A stretch of 64,000 nt of DNA from assembly GCA_036656615.1 (NCBI GenBank), contig JAVXHY010000001.1, positions 62,001-126,000 of the forward strand, read 5' to 3'. Under the pieces are notes generated by a model. It was not told the DNA's origin, searched no databases, and was given only the letters and a program-made list of their open reading frames with translations. The number at the start of each line of letters is the position of its first letter. Position 1 is the stretch's first letter. The position numbers and the translations under genes were made by a program. This document shows, piece after piece, positions 27,568 to 36,121 of this stretch. The DNA comes from CAUPWF01 sp036656615 (GTDB lineage: Bacteria; Bacillota; Clostridia; Lachnospirales; Lachnospiraceae).

Positions 27568-28839
27568 ATGATGACACATCAATTTATTGCAATTGTTGTT
27601 TTTTTAATTACGATGATTGTAATTATGACAGAACGGGTGCATAGAGCAGTCGCATCTATTACAGGCGCTATTTTATTATTATTATTTCACATTTTGACCG
27701 TAGAGAAATCTATGTCCTATGTGGATATTAATACCATTGGAGTACTAGTTGGAATGATGCTCTTTGTAGCAGTCGTTAAGAATTCCGGGATTTTTGAATA
27801 CATTGCTATTAAAGCAGCAAAAATAGCGAAGGGTAAGCCATGGGCTATTATGGTCGCTTTTATATTAATCACGGCAATTCTTTCTGCATTCCTTGATAAC
27901 GTGACTACAGTCCTCTTAGTAGGACCTATGACGTTGGCCATTACAAATATTTTAAAAATAAATCCAGTCCCTTATTTAATGACACAGATTTTAGCTTCCA
28001 ATATTGGTGGTACCGCTACTTTAATTGGTGACCCACCCAATATCATGATTGGAAGTGCAGCAAATTTAAGCTTTGTTGATTTTATTACAAATACCGGTGG
28101 TGCTGTGTTTTTTGTATTACTTGTAACGATTATCTGTTTTCGCTTTATTTATGGCAAGGGACTTATGGTGGAACAAGAGAACATCAATGCAGTTATGCAA
28201 TTAGATGAACGCAAGGCCATTAAAGATAGGTCTTTAATGGTAAAGAGTATTGTTTTAATTATAATCGTTGTATTGGCATTTATTTTCCATAGCCAATTAG
28301 GAATAGAATCTTGTACCATTGCATTATCAGCTGCTGCAATTATGCTTTTGATTGGGAAACAGGATGCAGAGGAAATTATCCTCAGCGTTGAATGGTCAAC
28401 CATCTTGTTTTTCGTTGGATTATTTATTGTAGTTGGTGGATTGCAGGAAACTGGTGTAATCAATACTCTTGCAAATCTATTAATGGATGCAACAAAGGGA
28501 AATATGATTATGACCATGATTATTATTTTATGGGTGTCGGCAATTGTATCCTCCTTCCTGGACAATATTCCATTCGTAGCCACATTAATTCCTTTGATCC
28601 TAACCATGCAAGCCAGTGGCAACATTGACGTAACACCTCTTTGGTGGGCATTATCCCTTGGAGCATGTCTTGGTGGAAATGGTACACTGATTGGTGCCTC
28701 TGCCAATGTGGTACTATCAGGAATTAGTAGTAAACAAGGATATCCTATTACATTTAAAAATTATTTCAAAGTTGGATTCCCATTGATGTTGATTTCAATT
28801 GTAATAAGTACCGTGTATTTACTGGTCCGATTTGCATAA
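27568..28839 (+). CDS. ArsB/NhaD-type (ion transporter superfamily) permease
   Basis: 423 residues with about eleven hydrophobic helices. The two inverted halves each carry the superfamily hairpin: SAFLDNVTTVLLVGP (about 109-123) and SSFLDNIPFVATLIPL (about 326-341). GGTATLIGDPPNIMIGS and GGNGTLIGASANVV re-entrant loops follow each. These features fit the ArsB/NhaD/P-protein group (arsenite, sodium/proton or organic anions). There is no arsR, arsA or arsC near, so arsenic resistance is not supported. GGAGG precedes the start. It lies in a unit between two unrecognised genes and is divergent from the hydantoinase operon. Confidence 0.85.
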   Translation: MMTHQFIAIVVFLITMIVIMTERVHRAVASITGAILLLLFHILTVEKSMSYVDINTIGVLVGMMLFVAVVKNSGIFEYIAIKAAKIAKGKPWAIMVAFILITAILSAFLDNVTTVLLVGPMTLAITNILKINPVPYLMTQILASNIGGTATLIGDPPNIMIGSAANLSFVDFITNTGGAVFFVLLVTIICFRFIYGKGLMVEQENINAVMQLDERKAIKDRSLMVKSIVLIIIVVLAFIFHSQLGIESCTIALSAAAIMLLIGKQDAEEIILSVEWSTILFFVGLFIVVGGLQETGVINTLANLLMDATKGNMIMTMIIILWVSAIVSSFLDNIPFVATLIPLILTMQASGNIDVTPLWWALSLGACLGGNGTLIGASANVVLSGISSKQGYPITFKNYFKVGFPLMLISIVISTVYLLVRFA

Positions 28840-28885
28840 AACATAATTATAATGGGGAATTCCAAAAACGAAAGGTGGAGAGAAC

Positions 28886-29374
28886 ATGAACCAGGATTCT
28901 ATAACAGGCGATATAATGGGCGTAACTTTGCGCCAGCTGGGAGCAACAAGTATCAAAGTAATAAACAGTCAAATGAATATTGTGGATTTTGAATTGGACG
29001 GGGGCCTAAAGGTTTCTTACGTATTCAACATTACCAAAAACGATAAATATTTTCTTCAGAGAATGCGTCCTTATGCAATGACCCACGGGAAATTTGCAAA
29101 TGATAAGGACATTGTAGAGTTTATCAAAACAGATATTACCAAGTTTCGTAATGCCAGTCACAGCAGCAATTTCCAAACATTTCTAAACATTTCCGAGACA
29201 GGCAACCAGATGGTGCAGGAAATGGAACATTTATTCTTAAACCATAATGTAGGCAAAGAAACTTTAGAAGATGTGGAACAACGAATGGAACAGCTAATTG
29301 AAACAATTCATACCCAATATGAAAAATCTACTTATATTCCAATTGATGTAGAAAACGAAATAAAAACGAAATAA
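28886..29374 (+). CDS. Unrecognised soluble protein
   Basis: 162 residues, no signal peptide or membrane helix, not recognised. The N-terminal two thirds read like a small alpha/beta domain (ISVKVINSQMNIVDFELDGG-like strands); residues about 105-150 are helical and acidic (QEMEHLFLNH, EDVEQRMEQLIETIH), possibly coiled coil. GGTGGAGAG precedes the ATG and a strong terminator follows, supporting a real gene at the end of a three-gene unit with the permease. No function is claimed. Confidence 0.6.
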   Translation: MNQDSITGDIMGVTLRQLGATSIKVINSQMNIVDFELDGGLKVSYVFNITKNDKYFLQRMRPYAMTHGKFANDKDIVEFIKTDITKFRNASHSSNFQTFLNISETGNQMVQEMEHLFLNHNVGKETLEDVEQRMEQLIETIHTQYEKSTYIPIDVENEIKTK

Positions 29375-29378
29375 AATC

Positions 29379-29427
29379 AAAAGAGTGTACATCCGTGGCA
29401 GGAGCCAATGAATGTACACTCTTTTTT
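29379..29427. terminator. Terminator between the permease unit and the DUF362 remnant
   Basis: A 14-bp stem (29379-29392 with 29412-29425) followed by a T-run on the plus strand and an A/T-rich base on the other. It can serve both the plus-strand unit ending at 29374 and the convergent remnant ending at 29431. Confidence 0.85.
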
Positions 29428-29430
29428 ATC

Positions 29431-29640
29431 TTATTTCACTTCTATCAACTCATATTCACTGTTCCCAAGTCCGATCTTAACCCCATGTTCTATAGCAATT
29501 CTCCAATTGGTCTCGGGACTGACATTATGAAAGTTAATCGTTTCCATTCCTGCGCACTTCATAAGACGTGTCAATTTCTGTTGTAAATTATCGTTATTTT
29601 GAGTGTGTAAATTTGTAAAATATACTTTGGATTTATTCAT
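29431..29640 (-). pseudogene. DUF362 ferredoxin-type gene with its middle deleted
   Basis: The 69-residue frame from the ATG at 29640 joins two ends of a DUF362 protein. Residues 1-35 (MNKSKVYFTNLHT..., QKLTRLMKCAGMETI) match the family N terminus. Residues about 37-69 (FHNVSPETNWRIAIEHGVKI, GLGNSEYELIE) match its C terminus. About 300 residues of the usual 370, including the two 4Fe-4S motifs, are missing and the junction is in frame. A ribosome site (AGGTAGG) and a terminator survive. Family comparison is from memory. It is most likely a pseudogene, though a short protein could still be made. Confidence 0.7.
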
Positions 29641-29714
29641 TTGTCTGCCTACCTTTCTTCTTTCTCTAGTATACTTCATCTTTTTTAATTTTTCCATTAA
29701 CTTTAAAATTTCTA

Positions 29715-29743
29715 TTGACAAAATATTTCATATAGTATATCAT
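29715..29743 (+). promoter_or_regulatory. Promoter of the flavin reductase-rubredoxin operon
   Basis: TTGACA (29715-29720), 17 bases, TATCAT (29738-29743). Confidence 0.65.
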
Positions 29744-29790
29744 ATCAATATCAGTAATGATTATTATTATTATAAAGAGGGAGGATTCAC

Positions 29791-30417
29791 ATGAATAAAA
29801 AATCATTTCAAAAAGTTAGTTATGGTCTATATCTTATTTCAACTAAAGATCATGAGCGCTCATCCGGATGTGTAATTAATACATTTGCACAGGTCACTTC
29901 TGAACCGGCACAGGTTACTATTGCAATTAATAAGGACAACTACACAACACAAGTCATTCAAGAATCTGGGTATTTTACCTGTGTAGTATTATCTCAATCT
30001 GCTACTATGGAATTGATCGGAGCTTTTGGTTTTCATACCAGTAAAGATTACGACAAATTCAAAGGATTTGAAACATCCATTGATCTAAATGGAATTCCTT
30101 ATGTAAAAGAACAGGCTTCCGCTCGCTTTAGTTGTAAAGTTATCAATCAAATGGAGGTTGGATCACATATTGTATTTCTTGCTGAAGTACAAGATGCTGA
30201 AGTGTTAGACGATGCAGTTCCTATGACCTATGCTTATTATCACACCGTCAAGAAAGGAATGACACCACCAAAAGCATCCAGTTATAATCCTGAGCCAGCC
30301 AAAGGTTACCGCTGTAAGATTTGTGGTTATGTATTAGAATCAACTACAATTCCAGAGGATTTCATCTGTCCTATTTGCGGACGTGGAAAAGAAGAACTAG
30401 AAACCATTGTTAAATAA
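29791..30417 (+). CDS. Flavin reductase-rubredoxin fusion (Hrb-like)
   Basis: 208 residues. Residues 1-150 are a flavin-reductase-like FMN-binding domain (SYGLYLISTKDHERSSGCVINTF, GIPYVKEQASARFSCKV). Residues about 170-205 are a rubredoxin domain with YRCKICGYV and FICPICGRG, the four-cysteine iron site. The same order is found in high-molecular-weight rubredoxin (Hrb) of acetogens, which passes electrons from NADH to flavodiiron proteins for oxygen or NO reduction. No flavodiiron gene is adjacent. Strong promoter and GGGAGG upstream. The dehydrogenase gene 28 bp downstream is probably co-transcribed. Confidence 0.88.
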   Translation: MNKKSFQKVSYGLYLISTKDHERSSGCVINTFAQVTSEPAQVTIAINKDNYTTQVIQESGYFTCVVLSQSATMELIGAFGFHTSKDYDKFKGFETSIDLNGIPYVKEQASARFSCKVINQMEVGSHIVFLAEVQDAEVLDDAVPMTYAYYHTVKKGMTPPKASSYNPEPAKGYRCKICGYVLESTTIPEDFICPICGRGKEELETIVK

Positions 30418-30445
30418 TTAATTGAAAATGAAAGGAACAATCATT

Positions 30446-31201
30446 ATGAAAATGAAAGATAAAGTAGTCATCATCACCGGAGGAGGTCAAGGCATCGGCC
30501 TTGGAATTTCAAAAGCTTTTGTCAAGGAAGGTGCTAATCTGGTTATTACTGGACGTAATATGGATAAGTTAGAACGAGCAGCAGAAGAATTAAGAGCATA
30601 TGGTACTGATATTTTGCCAGTACAAGCAGATGGTTCTGATGAAATAGCGGTAGCTAATGCAATTAAACAAGTAGTAGATCATTTTGGCAGAATTGATGTG
30701 GTAATTAATAATGCACAAACCTCTAAATCAGGCATGCTTCTTGTAGATCATACCACAGAGGATTTTGAACTTGCATTGCACACCGGTCTATATGCAACTT
30801 TTTATTATATGAGAGCGGCTTTCCCTTATTTGCAGAAAACAAAAGGTGCAGTCATCAATTTGGCTTCTGGAGCAGGACTCTTCGGTAAATCAGGTCAATC
30901 CTCTTATGCAGCAGCAAAAGAAGGAATCCGTGGATTATCTAGAGTTGCAGCTACAGAATGGGGAGAATTTGGCATTAATGTAAATGTAGTCTGTCCTCTT
31001 GTTATGACACCTGGTTTAGCAAAGTGGCAGCAAGAATATCCAGAATTATATAATAATACCATTCGCAATATTCCACTCGGACGCTTTGGGGATGCAGAGC
31101 AGGATATTGGACGTGTCTGTATCTTCCTTGCTTCTGAAGATTCATCCTTTATCTCTGGTGAAACCATTACACTTCAAGGTGGATCAGGACTAAGACCATA
31201 G
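30446..31201 (+). CDS. SDR-family oxidoreductase
   Basis: 251 residues from the ATG at 30446, with AAAGGAAC 8 bases upstream; the TTG at 30422 overlaps no ribosome site. It is a classical short-chain dehydrogenase: ITGGGQGIG (about 10-18), NLASGAG with the catalytic Ser, and YAAAK (about 153-157). The usual NNAG reads NNAQ here, an uncommon change next to the cofactor. The substrate is unknown; a glycine-rich C terminus (LQGGSGLRP) is family-like. Its position behind the Hrb-like gene suggests a shared redox role. A perfect terminator follows. Confidence 0.82.
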   Translation: MKMKDKVVIITGGGQGIGLGISKAFVKEGANLVITGRNMDKLERAAEELRAYGTDILPVQADGSDEIAVANAIKQVVDHFGRIDVVINNAQTSKSGMLLVDHTTEDFELALHTGLYATFYYMRAAFPYLQKTKGAVINLASGAGLFGKSGQSSYAAAKEGIRGLSRVAATEWGEFGINVNVVCPLVMTPGLAKWQQEYPELYNNTIRNIPLGRFGDAEQDIGRVCIFLASEDSSFISGETITLQGGSGLRP

Positions 31202-31223
31202 AAAGAATCATCTTTTATATACG

Positions 31224-31271
31224 AAAAAAGGATGGAATCACTTAGACACCCCAGTGATTCCATCCTTTTTT
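31224..31271. terminator. Bidirectional terminator
   Basis: A perfect 19-bp stem (31224-31242 with 31253-31271) and a 10-base loop, with A-run and T-run flanks. It separates the plus-strand SDR gene from the convergent FUSC-type gene that ends 2 bases later. Confidence 0.92.
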
Positions 31272-31272
31272 A

Positions 31273-32295
31273 TTATTTGGGAACGTCCCAATAAATAGAA
31301 CGCTGCCTATCATCAATAGACTCCACAAACCGCCTTTTATACATCAGAAATTCCTCTAGATCCATTAACACATGATATAATTTTGCCTGACTTTCAAATT
31401 CTTCATATGTCTTTGGCATCTCTTCGCTTCGCATACCTTCAAATAATTCTTCCAGCCTTTGAATCTGCTCCTTTGGATCATTTAATTCATACACAAATCC
31501 ACCCAAATATCTAATATAATCCGCAATTATACTTGCTCTGTCTGGCAAAGTTCTTATTTTCTGCATTTCATCATGCAGGCTGTGTAAAACACTACATTGC
31601 ATAGTCCGCATTTCAAAATAATGAATATAATAACTTGGATGAGAGTGAAAGGTATTATCTTGATATTCATAGGCTTCCCCTGTAAATATAAATAGCTTTT
31701 CCTCTAGTTTAGTAAGATCATCCCATACATTTCGCTTCATTGGCTGATTAGACAAATAAAGTGCAAGTTCCTCTAATATGGTTTGTAATTGTGTTTCTGT
31801 ATCACGCATATTGTTGATGATTTTTTGCTTTGCACTGTTATTATTTTGAAACAGATTCAGTAAAAGAGCTATGGAAATCCCTATGAACACTAACAAGAAT
31901 TCATTTCGTATAAATGATAAGCTGAAATCATGTACCATCAAAAAATGTGTTCCAATCACCGCATTTACTGAAATCGTAGCTTTCCAGCCTGCCAAATAAC
32001 TAATCACTACCAAAATCAAAATAAAGCTTCCATACGCCAGCCAGTTACTTGTAATATGTTGAAAACTAATCCAAGAAAGCAAGACTGACAAAAGAAAAGT
32101 GATCACCCGATAAATCGACAGCTTCACCGTTCCCCATTTGGTTGTCATAAGGGACAGCAAAGCAATAATCCCAGCAGAAGCTGCAAATTGTAAATTCCAT
32201 AATGTGGCAATATAAATAGCCGCACTACTTCCGACTGCCATTTTCAATGCTAATATGCCTAGTTTTTTTAGTTCGTGTTTTTTTTCTTCATTCAT
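31273..32295 (-). CDS. FUSC/aromatic acid exporter-type membrane protein (DUF939-like)
   Basis: 340 residues. Residues about 10-155 hold five or six hydrophobic helices (KMAVGSSAAIYIATLW, FAASAGIIALLSLM, VITFLLSVLLSWISF, SYLAGWKATISVNAVIG, FLLVFIGISIALLLNLF). The C-terminal half is a soluble, glutamate-rich helical domain (about 160-335), the layout of ArAE_1/DUF939 proteins such as YqjA of Bacillus. They are presumed exporters of aromatic or other acids; direct evidence is thin. It is the last gene downstream of the tungsten island on the same strand, 75 bp after the phosphopantetheinyl transferase, but probably unrelated in role. Confidence 0.75.
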   Translation of the reverse strand: MNEEKKHELKKLGILALKMAVGSSAAIYIATLWNLQFAASAGIIALLSLMTTKWGTVKLSIYRVITFLLSVLLSWISFQHITSNWLAYGSFILILVVISYLAGWKATISVNAVIGTHFLMVHDFSLSFIRNEFLLVFIGISIALLLNLFQNNNSAKQKIINNMRDTETQLQTILEELALYLSNQPMKRNVWDDLTKLEEKLFIFTGEAYEYQDNTFHSHPSYYIHYFEMRTMQCSVLHSLHDEMQKIRTLPDRASIIADYIRYLGGFVYELNDPKEQIQRLEELFEGMRSEEMPKTYEEFESQAKLYHVLMDLEEFLMYKRRFVESIDDRQRSIYWDVPK

Positions 32296-32370
32296 CTATT
32301 TCATGATCTTCTTTCTATTCGGAATTGTTGCACTTATATCTTTCATCTTTCTAACTATCTTTTTTAATTC

Positions 32371-32919
32371 TTAAATCACGGATATTACATAATCATGATA
32401 CACTTTCGTCTTCACAGAGGTTAAATCCAATGCTTTTAAATCACAACTGATTCCTTCTCCACTTTTTTTGATTACGCTCTCTTTTGCCGTCCATAATTTA
32501 CAAAATTCTAATCCCTGATCCGAAGCATTCTGTATTTGTTCTAATTCTTGTTTATTACAGACTAGCTTCGCTACTTCCAAATCAAAGGTAGAAATATCTT
32601 GTATATCCACACCAATTGGCTGATTGGAAATGGCGCAGACTGCTCCAAGTCTACAGTGACTCATATTAAAATGTATCCTAGGGTAATTTCGCAGAATAGG
32701 CTTTCCACAATCCAAATAATCAAATTCCAATTCTTCCCTGATACCATATTCCTGCCTTACACCATAGAGCAAAAGCAGATAGGCAATCATGCAAAGTTTT
32801 TTGTCCGCCATATTTCGATATCTATGAATCTGATCTTGTCGTTTTATTGGAAGAAACTTGTGTATCTGCATAAGCATTTGATTATCCACTGTCTCCATCT
32901 TATCAAATAAATATATCAT
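32371..32919 (-). CDS. 4'-phosphopantetheinyl transferase (Sfp-like)
   Basis: 182 residues from the ATG at 32919, with GAGAGG 7 bases upstream; the TTG at 32925 is less likely. Motifs are YLDCGKP, HFNMSHC, the metal-binding GVDIQDI (about 101-107) and LWTAKESVIKKSGEG (about 141-155), the Sfp/Gsp signature. The enzyme moves phosphopantetheine from coenzyme A onto carrier proteins. It is shorter than Sfp (about 225), nearer to a minimal form. It starts 32 bp after the fused moeA gene and is probably in the tungsten-cofactor operon, where a carrier-protein enzyme is unexpected. Confidence 0.82.
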   Translation of the reverse strand: MIYLFDKMETVDNQMLMQIHKFLPIKRQDQIHRYRNMADKKLCMIAYLLLLYGVRQEYGIREELEFDYLDCGKPILRNYPRIHFNMSHCRLGAVCAISNQPIGVDIQDISTFDLEVAKLVCNKQELEQIQNASDQGLEFCKLWTAKESVIKKSGEGISCDLKALDLTSVKTKVYHDYVISVI

Positions 32920-32951
32920 GGTCAAACCTCTCTTCCAATTCCCCTGTTATT

Positions 32952-34859
32952 TTATAAAACAATAACCCTTCCGCTGTCTGTACAATCATAACCGCCTAAC
33001 TCTTCTGCCCGCTTTCTAAAGGATTCACTTCTCAATACCTGAAGGAAGACTTGTACTTCATGGATATTAAGACTTGTTTCTTTCATTGCAAAATCATACT
33101 CTTCTTCTCCCACTACAATAAAGTCAAGACCCATGGCTTTCGCAGCAGAATAGATTCCCATGCCGGCATCTGCCCCATCTCCCTGAATCAAAGCCGCAAC
33201 TGCCATATGAGTAGCTGCCTCTTTTTCGTAGCCTTCGATATGCTCTGGATTTATGTTCATTTTTTTTAATTGGTAATCTAGAAGAATCCTCGTTCCGGCT
33301 CCCCGTTGTCTATTAACATAACGGCATTTCGTTAAATCGTGTATTCCCTTTATATTCTTTGGATTTCCTGATTGTACCATAATTCCCTGTATACGTCGAA
33401 CACCTTTTATCAGTACCATAGATTGATCCCAAAAGAGCTGTCTGATATAGCTTTCATTATATACACCAGTTTCTTCATCCAGTAAATGAATGGGTGCCAT
33501 ATGAGCTTCTCCTCTTTGCAGTGCCATAAGCCCCCCCATACTTCCTACATGTGTACTGGACAGAAAGACTCCTGCTGACTGAAGGGGCAGCATATCTGCT
33601 AATATATCTAAAATCAGATCATGACTTCCAATTGCTACTACTGTATGCTCAATCTCCTCCATAGAGTGGTATAGCTCTACCGTCACCTGCTCCCCGGCTT
33701 CATATCCTTCACTATTTTGTTCAATGACACAGAATCCATCTGCCCGCACCAAACTCATAGCTGCTCCCGCTCCTCTAGCAAGAGGGGAGGCTACCAGCTT
33801 CGCTCCTACCTTTCCTACTTTGACTCGTACATATTCCTTATGTTTCAAAGATGAAACCAATCGTTTGGACAGTACTGCTTTGATTTGATTTCCCACTCCA
33901 TAATGCTCTCCTGTATAGAAAGCCATTACTGGTTTCACGAAATTTTCAAAGTCAATATAAGCAGACACTGGATATCCTGGAAGCCCAATCACCGGCTTAT
34001 GATCAACCATTGCAAGAATCACCGGCTTTCCCGGCTTAATTGCCACGCCATGAATCAGTACCTGACCTATTTCCCGCAGGATATGTACCGTATAATCTTC
34101 TGTTCCTGCACTGGAACCAGCATTAATTAATACCATATCATTCGTTTGAAGAGTCTGTTCAATGGCTGCTTTTATCTGTTCATAATCATCTTTTACAATG
34201 CTGCATCTATCTGGTATACCTCCATAGGTGGTTACCATAGCTTCAAACATTCTGGAATTTGATTCTAAAATATCCCCCTTCTTAGGGACTTGTGTAGGTT
34301 CAATGATTTCTGTTCCAGTTGGGATAATTCCTACCCTTGGACGTCGAAATACAGAAACAGTTAAAATTCCTCCCGATAATAACACACCGATATCCATAGG
34401 ACGTATTTTATGATGATTGGAAAGCAGCATCTCTCCCTCCACAATATCCTCTCCAACCGGACGGACGTGCTGCCACCCCGGTGCCGCATTCATAATCTGC
34501 ACCGTATCTTCATCTATCTCCAATAAATCTTCCGCCATTATCACTGCATCATAAGGTGGCTGAATGGGATCTCCAGTATCTACAACCACAAAATCAATTT
34601 CTCTTTTCAGGGTCATAGGATTTATATCCGACGCTCCTTTGGTCTGTTTTGCAACAACTCCAATTCCATCCATAGCTGCCGCATTAAAGAGCGGGGAGCA
34701 GCAGGAAGCATAGACTGCATCCGAGGTAATCCTTCCCAGGCTTTGTTCCACTGGAATTTGCTCTTTGCAAGACACGAGTTCTTTTTCCATAGCATGTAAA
34801 TAAATATCCGTTGCTTTTTCTACTGGTGTTGTCTTCAAATATAGATTACGTTTTCCCAT
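32952..34859 (-). CDS. MoeA fused to a periplasmic-binding-like domain
   Basis: 635 residues from the ATG at 34859 (MGKRNLYLK) with GGAGGA 8 bases upstream. Residues 1-405 are MoeA: FNAAAMDGIGV, VVDTGDPIQPPYDAVIMAEDL, GIIPTGTEI, INAGSSAGTEDYT and IKPGKPVILA. The last replaces the usual SGGxSxG with AGSSAG. Residues about 410-635 are a substrate-binding-protein-like domain (THVGSMGGLMAL, RYVNRQRGAGTRILLDY), as in known MoeA-PBP fusions. MoeA inserts molybdate or tungstate into pterin-AMP; the extra domain may sense or deliver the oxyanion (inference). It follows a second, plain moeA by 26 bp. Confidence 0.9.
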   Translation of the reverse strand: MGKRNLYLKTTPVEKATDIYLHAMEKELVSCKEQIPVEQSLGRITSDAVYASCCSPLFNAAAMDGIGVVAKQTKGASDINPMTLKREIDFVVVDTGDPIQPPYDAVIMAEDLLEIDEDTVQIMNAAPGWQHVRPVGEDIVEGEMLLSNHHKIRPMDIGVLLSGGILTVSVFRRPRVGIIPTGTEIIEPTQVPKKGDILESNSRMFEAMVTTYGGIPDRCSIVKDDYEQIKAAIEQTLQTNDMVLINAGSSAGTEDYTVHILREIGQVLIHGVAIKPGKPVILAMVDHKPVIGLPGYPVSAYIDFENFVKPVMAFYTGEHYGVGNQIKAVLSKRLVSSLKHKEYVRVKVGKVGAKLVASPLARGAGAAMSLVRADGFCVIEQNSEGYEAGEQVTVELYHSMEEIEHTVVAIGSHDLILDILADMLPLQSAGVFLSSTHVGSMGGLMALQRGEAHMAPIHLLDEETGVYNESYIRQLFWDQSMVLIKGVRRIQGIMVQSGNPKNIKGIHDLTKCRYVNRQRGAGTRILLDYQLKKMNINPEHIEGYEKEAATHMAVAALIQGDGADAGMGIYSAAKAMGLDFIVVGEEEYDFAMKETSLNIHEVQVFLQVLRSESFRKRAEELGGYDCTDSGRVIVL

Positions 34860-34885
34860 AAGACTTCCTCCTTCTAGCATTCCAT

Positions 34886-36121
34886 TTATGATATAAGAAA
34901 TACTTCCACTTCTTCTCCCTTTTGCAGACCTTCTTGATTTTCTTCTATAAGTATATATCCATCTGCTCTTGTAAGAATACTAATCATTCCTGATTTTCCA
35001 AATACCGGTACTACTTCTTGCTTTCCATCTGCTCGTTTCTTTAGCTGTACCAGCTGACAAGTTCTTCTTCCTGGAGCCCCTGGCAGATTAATAGACAAAT
35101 ATCCCCTCACTGTTGGTTCTATCCTTGCACCTGTTCTTTCTTTAAACAACCATCCAATCAACAGTTCAAAGACCAGCATCGCTGCTGCTGGATGTCCCGG
35201 AAGCCCTGCCAAAATGGTATTTGTTGGCTTATCATAGCCTAGGATTGTTGGTTTCCCCGGTTTCAATGCTAATCCGTGTGTAAAAGCACCCTCACTGGCA
35301 ACTTCATCAATGACTTGATGGGTCGCATCCTTTTTCCCCTGGGAGCTTCCACCTGAAATCACCACCACATCACTGCTGTTAAGCGCATGCTGTACCTTTT
35401 CTTTTAATTGCATCGGTTCATCCTTTAGAACAAAACAATTTATAATGTCCATATGATACTTTTCGGCCTGTGCCTGTATACCATAAGTGTTAATATCCCT
35501 TACCTGACCGTTTCGTGGTACTTCTGCCGGTGGAATTAATTCATCCCCAGTAGAAATAATCGTTATTTTCCACGGTGCAAATACAGCAACTTTCGTCTCT
35601 CCCAATGCTGCTAATGCACCTATTTCCTGTGGACGAAGGAGGGTTCCCTTTGGTAAGACCAATTGTCCTTTCTTCATATCTTCTCCGATTTCCACTACTC
35701 CAGTTCCCGCTGCAACGGAAGTATACATGGCAATCTGATCCTGGGAAAATGGTTCACAATATTCCACCATAATCATGGCATCCGCTCCATCCGGAATCAT
35801 TCCTCCCGTTGGCACATATATGCACTGCCCGGACTGTAACTTCTCCAAAGCAGGATCGCCCATATTCACTTCCCCAATCAACTTCAAAAAAACAGGCAGG
35901 CTCTCGGATGCCCCACCTGTCTGATCCGCTTTTACTGCATATCCATCCACTGTTGACCGTCGAAATGTTGGAACCGGCTCTAAAGCATAGATATCTTTGC
36001 TCAAATAACATCCCAATGCCTGATGAAGATTCTTTACCATGGTTTTTGATTCTGCATCACAAAGCACCGTTCTTAATTTTTCCCTTGCACTATCTACCGT
36101 ATCCACTTTTAATAATTTCAT
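34886..36121 (-). CDS. moeA: Molybdopterin molybdenum/tungsten transferase MoeA
   Basis: 411 residues, standard length. Motifs: FRRSTVDGYAV (about 53-63), GDPALEKLQSGQCIYVPTGGMIPDGADAMIM, ISTGDELI, ISGGSSQGKKDATHQV and LALKPGKPTILGY, then the AGLPGHPAAAM segment. It catalyses metal insertion into adenylylated pterin. With the MoeA-PBP fusion next to it there are two MoeA-type proteins, possibly one adapted to tungsten. Its first 32 bases overlap the end of tupC, so transport and insertion are translationally linked. The ribosome site AGGCAGG is moderate. Confidence 0.93.
   Translation of the reverse strand: MKLLKVDTVDSAREKLRTVLCDAESKTMVKNLHQALGCYLSKDIYALEPVPTFRRSTVDGYAVKADQTGGASESLPVFLKLIGEVNMGDPALEKLQSGQCIYVPTGGMIPDGADAMIMVEYCEPFSQDQIAMYTSVAAGTGVVEIGEDMKKGQLVLPKGTLLRPQEIGALAALGETKVAVFAPWKITIISTGDELIPPAEVPRNGQVRDINTYGIQAQAEKYHMDIINCFVLKDEPMQLKEKVQHALNSSDVVVISGGSSQGKKDATHQVIDEVASEGAFTHGLALKPGKPTILGYDKPTNTILAGLPGHPAAAMLVFELLIGWLFKERTGARIEPTVRGYLSINLPGAPGRRTCQLVQLKKRADGKQEVVPVFGKSGMISILTRADGYILIEENQEGLQKGEEVEVFLIS

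Noticed and set aside
27568..28839. Arsenite efflux pump
   Set aside because: The fold fits ArsB, but no ars regulator, ATPase or reductase is nearby and the same fold serves NhaD and organic-anion transporters.
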